Shown one piece after another: positions 1 through 4,680 of a DNA stretch of 7,405 nt. A model generated the notes under the pieces. It had not been told where the DNA came from. It saw nothing but the letters and a program-made list of their open reading frames with translations, and made no database searches. This stretch comes from Acinetobacter sp. UBA6641. Its GTDB lineage: Bacteria; Pseudomonadota; Gammaproteobacteria; Pseudomonadales; Moraxellaceae. Position 1 is the first letter of the stretch; every line of letters begins with the position of its first letter. The position numbers were made by a program, and so were the translations under genes. The stretch spans positions 1-7,405 of the forward strand of contig DKLL01000002.1 of NCBI GenBank assembly GCA_002455755.1, in the 5' to 3' direction.

Positions 1-95
1 TTTTTATAAATAAAATAAAAAATACTTATGAATAAATTGAAACATCTTCATCCATATTAACTATTGATTTAGCATTATTTTTTAAATAAAGAAAC

Positions 96-113
96 TTTTA
101 CCATATGGTAAAA
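96..113. promoter_or_regulatory. Perfect 18-bp palindrome, candidate RutR-like operator of the pyrimidine permease
   Basis: TTTTACCATATGGTAAAA is identical to its own reverse complement. Its core (97-112) matches the E. coli RutR consensus as I recall it, TTGACCAnnTGGTCAA, at 12 of 14 defined positions. The two differences are symmetric (T for G and A for C). RutR is a TetR-family regulator that senses uracil/thymine and controls pyrimidine use. The site lies 110 bases upstream of a RutG-like permease, which fits that role. A possible promoter upstream (TTGATT at 64-69, AATAAA at 85-90, spacer only 15) would place the site over the transcription start. Binding by another TetR-family protein is also possible. 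The palindrome is seen directly; the regulator is inferred. Confidence 0.55.
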
Positions 114-138
114 ACATTTGAAAAGTCATAGCATTAGT

Positions 139-168
139 TTGAACAAAATTTTGTTTCAATGATTAAAT
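139..168 (+). promoter_or_regulatory. Tentative sigma70 promoter with overlapping AT-rich palindrome
   Basis: TTGAAC (139-144) and TTAAAT (163-168) are separated by 18 bases and each match the sigma70 consensus at 4 of 6 positions. The -35 overlaps a perfect 14-bp palindrome, AACAAAATTTTGTT (142-155). Transcription would start near 175, giving a leader of about 48 bases before the permease ATG. In so AT-rich a region, weak matches are expected by chance, so this is only a candidate. Confidence 0.25.
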
Positions 169-222
169 CTTCCAAAAAAGAAGCGTATGATGTGCACAAT
201 TTGTTTTTAGAGTGCTCAAAAA

Positions 223-1524
223 ATGTCCAATTGGTTTCCCAAATGGCGCCCGTACGAAGGCAGTATCGATGCACGTCCTGTAGGTACCAATGAATACCTT
301 CCGCCTGCTCAAAGTGTGGTTTTGGGCGTACAGCATGCTTTTGCCATGTTTGGGGCGACTGTACTTGCACCCTTCCTGATGGGTTTTGATCCAAACCTGG
401 CCATTTTAATGTCAGGGATCTGTACCATTCTGTTTTTCCTGGTGACCGGCGGTCGAGTACCGAGTTATCTGGGTTCCAGCTTTGCCTTTATTGGGGTAGT
501 AATTGCGGCAACGGGTTATGCCGCTTCAGGCACAGGTGCACCGAATGCCAATCTGGCCCTGGCTGCCGGCGGCATCATGGCCTGTGGTGTGCTGTATGCG
601 ATTTTTGGCTTTATTGTGATGGCAACCGGCACCAAATGGATTGAAAAACTCATGCCCCCTGTAGTGACCGGTGCCGTGGTCATGATCATCGGCCTGAATT
701 TGGCACCGGTGACGGTTAAAGGCGTGGCGGGTAATAACTTTAATATGTGGATGTCACTGGTCACCGTGATGTGCATGGGCTCGATTGCGGTATTTACCAA
801 AGGCCTGCTGCAACGTCTGCTGTTACTGATCGGTTTATTACTGGCTTACCTGATCTATTATATTGTTTCCAATGTGATGGGACATGGTACGCCTATTAAT
901 TTTGCTCCAATTCAGCAAGCCGACTGGTTTGGTATTCCGACCTTCCACTCACCGGTATTTGATCTCAACGCCATGCTGATTATTGCACCCATTGCCTTGA
1001 TTTTAGTGGCTGAAAACTTGGGACATATTAAAGCTGTCGGTGCCATGACCGGTGAAAACCTTGATCCGCATATTGGCAAAGCCTTTGTGGCCGATGGTCT
1101 TGCAACGACTTTATCGGGTGGCGTCGGTGCTCCGGGCATGACCACCTATGGTGAGAATATTGGCGTGATGGCAGTAACACGTGTCTATTCGACAATCATT
1201 TTTGTCTTTGCCGGTATCTTTGCAGTTTTCTTGGGACTTTCACCAAAATTTGGTGCGATCATTCACACCATTCCGACTGCTATCTTAACTGGTGCCTCGA
1301 TTGTGGTCTTCGGTTTAATTACCATTGCCGGAGCCAAAATTTGGATTGAAAACAAGGTTGATTTCTCTAAAAACAAAAATCTGATGGTGGCTGCGGTGAC
1401 CATTATTTTAGGTACGGGTGACTTTGCCCTGCAATTCGGCAGCTTTAACCTGGGTGGGATTGGTACCGCTACATTTGCAGCCCTCATCCTGAACTGGTTC
1501 TTTAGCCTGGGCGATAAATCATAA
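223..1524 (+). CDS. Uracil/pyrimidine permease, NCS2 family, RutG/UraA-like
   Basis: This is an inner-membrane nucleobase permease of 433 residues, in the usual range for UraA and RutG (about 430-440), and is predicted to import uracil or related bases with protons. Features of the family are visible: QHAFAMFGATVLAP (37-50), the TM8 motif AENLGHIKAVG with E264 and H268, and YGENIGVMA (309-317) with E311. These acidic and His residues correspond to the substrate-binding positions of UraA. Stretches such as RVPSYLGSS, KLMPPVVTGAVVM, SPKFGAIIHTIP and GGIGTATF recall RutG more than UraA, from memory. The hydrophobic profile is that of a polytopic protein of about 14 helices. The ATG at 223 is the first start after an in-frame stop at 208-210. 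Ribosome-binding site AGAG (209-212) is weak. It is followed by its own terminator, so it is probably monocistronic. No rut catabolic genes are in view, so the name rutG or uraA cannot be decided here. Confidence 0.93.
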   Translation: MSNWFPKWRPYEGSIDARPVGTNEYLPPAQSVVLGVQHAFAMFGATVLAPFLMGFDPNLAILMSGICTILFFLVTGGRVPSYLGSSFAFIGVVIAATGYAASGTGAPNANLALAAGGIMACGVLYAIFGFIVMATGTKWIEKLMPPVVTGAVVMIIGLNLAPVTVKGVAGNNFNMWMSLVTVMCMGSIAVFTKGLLQRLLLLIGLLLAYLIYYIVSNVMGHGTPINFAPIQQADWFGIPTFHSPVFDLNAMLIIAPIALILVAENLGHIKAVGAMTGENLDPHIGKAFVADGLATTLSGGVGAPGMTTYGENIGVMAVTRVYSTIIFVFAGIFAVFLGLSPKFGAIIHTIPTAILTGASIVVFGLITIAGAKIWIENKVDFSKNKNLMVAAVTIILGTGDFALQFGSFNLGGIGTATFAALILNWFFSLGDKS

Positions 1525-1544
1525 ATATAAAGACAAATTTTCAG

Positions 1545-1567
1545 GCAGCCTTCAGGCTGCTTTTTTT
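1545..1567 (+). terminator. Intrinsic terminator of the pyrimidine permease gene
   Basis: The stem GCAGCC (1545-1550) pairs with GGCTGC (1555-1560) around a TTCA loop. It is followed directly by seven T residues (1561-1567). It lies 20 bases after the permease stop codon and separates the permease from the downstream LysR gene. Confidence 0.92.
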
Positions 1568-1628
1568 ATGTCTGAAGCTGAATAAATTTTAGTATGATGA
1601 GTTAAATTTCACTGAACAGACTCAGCAG

Positions 1629-2531
1629 ATGCGTCTCGACTTTTTTGATTTGCAACTTTTCTTGAATATTGTAGATACGGGCAGTTTGACCAAAGGTGCA
1701 GAACGCTCCGCCATTTCGCTGCAAGCCGCCAGCGAACGGATTAAAAAAATTGAACAGCAGTTTGCGGCGCATTTATTTACCCGGCATGCCTCTGGCGTCA
1801 AGCTGACCCTTGCTGGACAGGTGTTTGCCACACAGGCGCAGATGCTGGTTCACCAAGCGCAACAATTACAACAACAGATGCTGCCCTTCGCTACAGGCGC
1901 GCAAAGTGAAATGACACTGTGGTGTAATTCCTCAGCTCAAAGTGAATATCTGCCCCTGCTTTTGCCCTCTTATTTGCTTGAAAACCCCAATATCCAGATT
2001 GAGCTAAAAGAAGCGGAAAGTAACGACATTATTCAGGCTCTGGAAAATGGCAGCGCCCAGCTCGGCTTGATTTCAGGTTTTTTTAATTCAAAAAAGTTAC
2101 AGACCCTGGAGTTTTCCGATGATCCTCTGGTATTGATTTGCCCCATGGGTCATGAGCTACAGCAACAATCGACCCTGCAATTAGCCGATGTACTGAATTA
2201 CCCCTTTGTGGGCTTAATGCAATATCATTCCTTGCAGCAATCAATTAAAACTCAAGCCAAATTACTGGGCTGCGCGATTCAGTACCGTTTACGTTTACCC
2301 AATTTTGCTGCGATTGCTCAGGTGGTTGCTAATGGCGTCGGAATTGCCATTATGCCGAAACGTGCAGCTAATCGTTTACAGTCAGTTTATTCTTTTCAGC
2401 AAATTGAACTGACTGGTGACTGGGCCAATCGCAAGCTGTTATTGGCAGCAAAAAACTTTGATGCCTTGCCGGTTACTTATCAACATTTCAGCCAGTTTTT
2501 AATTTCGCATAAATCCAGATTGCCAAGTTAA
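1629..2531 (+). CDS. LysR-family transcriptional regulator
   Basis: This is a DNA-binding regulator of 300 residues, the normal LysR length. The N-terminal winged helix-turn-helix is clear: LQLFLNIVDTGSLTKGAERS (about 9-28), then the recognition region SLQAASERIKKIEQQF and LFTRHASGVKLTLAG (49-63). A periplasmic-binding-protein-like effector domain starts near residue 90; GLISGFF and GVGIAIMP are typical of its two lobes. The ATG at 1629 is the first start after an in-frame TAG at 1590-1592. No good Shine-Dalgarno precedes it, and a lone -10-like TATGAT sits at 1593-1598 without a convincing -35. The protein is unusually rich in glutamine, especially around residues 68-85. The effector is unknown. 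It converges on the TauE/SafE gene 29 bases away, so that transporter may be a target, but this arrangement gives no shared promoter to prove it. Confidence 0.93.
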   Translation: MRLDFFDLQLFLNIVDTGSLTKGAERSAISLQAASERIKKIEQQFAAHLFTRHASGVKLTLAGQVFATQAQMLVHQAQQLQQQMLPFATGAQSEMTLWCNSSAQSEYLPLLLPSYLLENPNIQIELKEAESNDIIQALENGSAQLGLISGFFNSKKLQTLEFSDDPLVLICPMGHELQQQSTLQLADVLNYPFVGLMQYHSLQQSIKTQAKLLGCAIQYRLRLPNFAAIAQVVANGVGIAIMPKRAANRLQSVYSFQQIELTGDWANRKLLLAAKNFDALPVTYQHFSQFLISHKSRLPS

Positions 2532-2560
2532 AAACTCTGGATCAGATTGTTTTACTGACT

Positions 2561-3307
2561 TTAAAGCAGACCAAACTGATGCAACACCATATAACCACCA
2601 AAAATGACCAGACCACAAAAGAATACTTTACGAAATTTTTGTTCGGGAATGCGATAGCGGATTTTGGTTCCCAGCCACATTCCCATTAAGGCCGGAAGCA
2701 GGGCAATAAATGACATCTTATAATCCATGGGAATATTTTCTACCGGATTCTGATGTAGAAATACTGCCAGACAAATCGTGGAGATGGTAAAAGCCAGACC
2801 GAGCGACTGCACCAGATCATCACGTTTGAGATGCAACGATTGCAAGTAAGGCACCACAGGAATGACGACCACCCCGGTAGCGACTGTGAGTGCCCCGCCC
2901 AAATAACCCATCATCGGAGATAACCATTTTTCATGCGCGGCCAGATTGGGCATGTTCTTGGCAAATAGACCGTACAAGCCATACAAGGCCAGCATTCCGC
3001 CGAGCAGCGCCTCACTCTGAAACTCGCCATGTCCCAGGGTGGGAAAAATGCTCCAGATGGAACCGACCACAATGCCCAGCAACAGCGGCCAAAAGCGACG
3101 AATCAGTTTCAGCACCTGACCTTCGGCAAACAGTTGCCAGAAATTGGTGACCATTGACGGTACGATCAACAAGGTGGCTGCCTGAAAGGGACTGATAAAA
3201 ATCGTCAGCAAGCCCATGGAAACCGCAGGCAACCCCAGTCCAAGGGTGCCTTTAATCATGCCTGCAATGGCAAACACCCCAATCACAAAGCCAATCATAT
3301 TCAACAC
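2561..3307 (-). CDS. TauE/SafE-family membrane transporter (putative anion exporter)
   Basis: This inner-membrane protein of 245-248 residues belongs to the TauE/SafE family, whose characterised members export sulfite, sulfoacetate or related organic anions. The family's internal duplication is visible. The first half opens with GMIKGTLGLGLPAVSMGLLTIF. The second half, after about residue 130, opens with GYLGGALTVATGVVVIPVVPYL and has a similar small-residue-rich helix. About seven or eight hydrophobic helices can be seen. The longest frame starts with GTG at 3307. ATG at 3298 (residue 4) is preceded by a GGGTG at 3306-3310 at a suitable distance and is the better start. The substrate is not predictable: sulfite is only the family label, and no sulfur or taurine genes are nearby. 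The convergent LysR gene is the only possible functional neighbour. Confidence 0.88.
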   Translation of the reverse strand: MLNMIGFVIGVFAIAGMIKGTLGLGLPAVSMGLLTIFISPFQAATLLIVPSMVTNFWQLFAEGQVLKLIRRFWPLLLGIVVGSIWSIFPTLGHGEFQSEALLGGMLALYGLYGLFAKNMPNLAAHEKWLSPMMGYLGGALTVATGVVVIPVVPYLQSLHLKRDDLVQSLGLAFTISTICLAVFLHQNPVENIPMDYKMSFIALLPALMGMWLGTKIRYRIPEQKFRKVFFCGLVIFGGYMVLHQFGLL

Positions 3308-3325
3308 CCGTTAAATTTTAAGCCG

Positions 3326-3354
3326 ATCATAGGTGACTCAGAGTGCTTTAAAAA
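3326..3354 (-). promoter_or_regulatory. Possible promoter of the TauE/SafE gene
   Basis: On the minus strand, TATGAT (3331-3326) matches the -10 consensus at 5 of 6 positions and lies 17 bases after a poor -35, TTTTTA (3354-3349, 3 of 6). The start would be near 3319, giving a short leader of about 20 bases to the ATG at 3298. The -10 is good and the -35 weak, as is common for regulated promoters. Confidence 0.35.
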
Positions 3355-3371
3355 TCACTATTTTCCAGAGT

Positions 3372-3396
3372 AAGCCTCAAGAAAAAGTTGAGGCTT
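3372..3396. repeat. Stem-loop with perfect 9-bp stem upstream of TauE/SafE gene
   Basis: AAGCCTCAA (3372-3380) pairs perfectly with TTGAGGCTT (3388-3396) around GAAAAAG. Read on the plus strand only TTT follows, and on the minus strand only TT, so it is a poor intrinsic terminator either way. No gene ends here, which leaves its role open: a leftover terminator, the end of a small RNA, or a protein-binding site. Confidence 0.6.
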
Positions 3397-3441
3397 TCAA
3401 GGCACAGGACTGTTAAAAAAAGGACTCTAAATATGACAAAA

Positions 3442-3460
3442 TGTTAATTATTGATTAACA
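3442..3460. repeat. AT-rich inverted repeat
   Basis: TGTTAAT (3442-3448) and ATTAACA (3454-3460) form perfect 7-base arms around TATTG. It lies between the divergent TauE/SafE and amidase-like genes. Size and symmetry suit a protein-binding site better than a terminator. Confidence 0.4.
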
Positions 3461-3468
3461 ATTAGGCG

Positions 3469-3506
3469 ATTAATTGCATGTTTACATAAAAATTACATCA
3501 ATTAAT
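3469..3506. repeat. AT-rich inverted repeat with 22-base spacer
   Basis: ATTAATTG (3469-3476) and CAATTAAT (3499-3506) are perfect 8-base inverted arms. The centre-to-centre distance is 30 bases, close to three helical turns, so the arms fall on the same face of the DNA. Chance is a real alternative given the base composition. Confidence 0.3.
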
Positions 3507-3680
3507 AACATATTATTAAGTTTGTCTTAACTTTATGATTTATGAGCTATCTTAAATTCAATTTCTACCTGGATGTAGGCAATTTCAACGCTTTTTTTAC
3601 TTAAAACTGCTCTTTTTTTAGACTAAAACGGGTGGATATTTAAACAAAAGCTCTTTAAAGTACGCGCTTCGCATGAATAG

Positions 3681-3698
3681 GCTATGTAATAACATAGC
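3681..3698. repeat. Short perfect stem-loop in leader of amidase-like gene
   Basis: GCTATGT (3681-3687) pairs with ACATAGC (3692-3698) around AATA. No T tract follows (ATTTTC), so it is not a standard terminator. It lies about 100 bases upstream of the amidase-like gene and overlaps a weak match to a Xer/dif site. Confidence 0.5.
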
Positions 3699-3801
3699 AT
3701 TTTCACTATTGAGAGTTAGAGAAAAAATATTCGGGTTTTAGTTCTGAAGAATGCTGTCTATTTTTTCTAAAAGTAATTGAAGATAAGGTAGAGATTTAAG
3801 A

Positions 3802-4290
3802 ATGATTTATGATGGACATCATAGCAATATGATTAACACTGCAGATCAGAATACTGCGGTAATCTCCCAGAATTTCCAGAAACATCAGGCAGGTTCAGGC
3901 GCCAAAAACTCCAAAAATAAAGGTATTCCCTATCTCGATGTGCGTAAATTCACGCAAAAGTTACATAGTATTTCCTCGGCGACCAGTACCAAAAAATGTG
4001 CTCGAAGCATCCGGATTGCATTACAGTCTGCTGGGGCTCGGATTTTAAATCATCCTGTCGCAGCTGCGGATTGGGGAAATACTCTACAGACAATTGGCTA
4101 TAAAAAAATCAATCCCTCTTTTGATAATCCAAAAGAAGGCGATATTTATATTATCCATAGAACCCAAAAGCATATTTATGGCCATATTGCTGCCTATACC
4201 GGTCGTCAATGGGTTTCTGATTTCCGCCAAAACAGCCATGCTGTTTATAAAAATGACCGCGTAACCTATACCTATTACCGACTGGCTTAA
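3802..4290 (+). CDS. Putative CHAP/NlpC-P60-like cysteine peptidase or peptidoglycan amidase
   Basis: This 162-residue protein has a polar N-terminal tail of about 45 residues and then a compact domain. KKCARSIRIALQSAG (64-78) places Cys66 at the start of a helix, as the nucleophile is in papain-fold CHAP/NlpC-P60 hydrolases. HIYGHIAAYTGRQWVSDF (124-141) supplies His128 on a strand, with Asp140 or Gln143 as possible third residue. PKEGDIYII (110-118) is the usual strand before the His. I recall similar GHIA-WVSDF proteins annotated as CHAP-domain or peptidoglycan amidohydrolases, but give no family name as proven. No signal peptide or membrane segment is visible, so any action on the wall needs a dedicated route such as type VI secretion, or lysis. 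No immunity-like gene adjoins it. A weak ribosome-binding site AAGG (3785-3788) lies 13 bases upstream, with GAG (3791-3793) closer. The gene seems AT-richer than its neighbours and stands alone with its own terminator. Confidence 0.7.
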   Translation: MIYDGHHSNMINTADQNTAVISQNFQKHQAGSGAKNSKNKGIPYLDVRKFTQKLHSISSATSTKKCARSIRIALQSAGARILNHPVAAADWGNTLQTIGYKKINPSFDNPKEGDIYIIHRTQKHIYGHIAAYTGRQWVSDFRQNSHAVYKNDRVTYTYYRLA

Positions 4291-4309
4291 TAGATAAGCC
4301 GCGCGGTTG

Positions 4310-4336
4310 AAGACACCTTTATAAGGTGTCTTTTTT
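4310..4336 (+). terminator. Intrinsic terminator of the amidase-like gene
   Basis: AAGACACCTT (4310-4319) pairs perfectly with AAGGTGTCTT (4323-4332) around TAT, and T residues continue to 4336. It lies 19 bases after the stop codon. The chorismate mutase gene ends facing it; on the minus strand only a short T stretch follows the stem, so it would serve that gene weakly at best. Confidence 0.93.
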
Positions 4337-4371
4337 ATTTTGCTGATTGAATTTATAAACAGGCAATAAAA

Positions 4372-4680
4372 TTACGGTCGAATCTCTTTTAACTCACGTT
4401 GAATAAAACGCTGAATCATTTCACGATATAAGTGTTCTACCAAATCGGGATCGGTGCCCAGATCTAGAGCTTGTGCACGCACTTTCTGAATCACCTGCTC
4501 TACTCGTTCAGGTGACTGCACATCCTGTACAGTACGCTTAAAACGCGCAGCCTGATCGACATAAAATTGACGGGTCGCAATCATGTCAATAAGCGCTGTG
4601 TCAATGACATCAATCTTTGCACGGGCTTGTTCTAAAGACTCACATTTCTCTTTTTTCATCTTTGCTATCATCATTTTCAC
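4372..4680 (-). CDS. Chorismate mutase, AroQ class, PchB-like
   Basis: This is a small all-helical enzyme of 95-102 residues, predicted to convert chorismate to prephenate (route to Phe/Tyr). Its relative PchB also splits isochorismate to salicylate and pyruvate. Counting from the longest frame, the AroQ active-site pattern is visible: R20 in RAKIDVID, R37, K48 in RFK, and R59 in SPERV. The helix ending in LYREMIQRFIQRELKE carries Glu96 where E. coli chorismate mutase and PchB have Gln (Q88 and Q90). The spacing and the words CxSL, YVxxAxRFK, PERV and VExLYxxMI resemble PchB more than the PheA domain. The longest frame opens with GTG at 4680; ATGs follow at 4674, 4671 and 4659. The last would give 95 residues and best matches the family start. 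Every start overlaps the end of the upstream gene, so translation is probably coupled. No isochorismate synthase gene is nearby, so mutase is likelier than salicylate formation. Confidence 0.85.
   Translation of the reverse strand: MKMMIAKMKKEKCESLEQARAKIDVIDTALIDMIATRQFYVDQAARFKRTVQDVQSPERVEQVIQKVRAQALDLGTDPDLVEHLYREMIQRFIQRELKEIRP

Larger units (their letters stand above)
3308..3801. other. Long AT-rich intergenic region, no convincing gene
   Basis: These 494 bases separate the divergent TauE/SafE and amidase-like genes. I see no open frame with a plausible start, ribosome-binding site and protein-like composition on either strand. The stretch 3420-3560 is strikingly AT-rich with repeated ATTAAT/TTAATT words. 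Four separate inverted repeats are listed individually. AGGACT is repeated 15 bases apart (3406-3411 and 3421-3426). No strong promoter for the downstream gene could be picked out. It could hold a long regulated leader, a nucleoid-protein (H-NS-like) binding region or an unannotated small RNA; none of these is shown by the sequence alone. Confidence 0.6.

Noticed and set aside
134..394. Minus-strand open frame of 86 codons over the permease start
   Set aside because: It is antisense to the well-supported permease, has no family resemblance, and covers the regulatory region; it is a shadow frame.
1593..1598. TATGAT as a full promoter for the LysR gene
   Set aside because: No acceptable -35 is found 16-18 bases upstream, where the sequence runs from the terminator tail; only a lone -10-like word is seen.
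2513..2542. Inverted repeat ATCCAGA/TCTGGAT spanning the LysR stop, as a possible terminator
   Set aside because: The loop is 16 bases, the stem only 7 bp, and no T tract follows on either strand.
2890..3150. Plus-strand open frame antisense to the TauE/SafE gene
   Set aside because: The composition is not protein-like and the opposite strand encodes a clear membrane protein.
4310..4336. Bidirectional terminator serving both convergent genes
   Set aside because: The T tract is good only on the plus strand; on the minus strand only two T residues follow the stem before CAACC.
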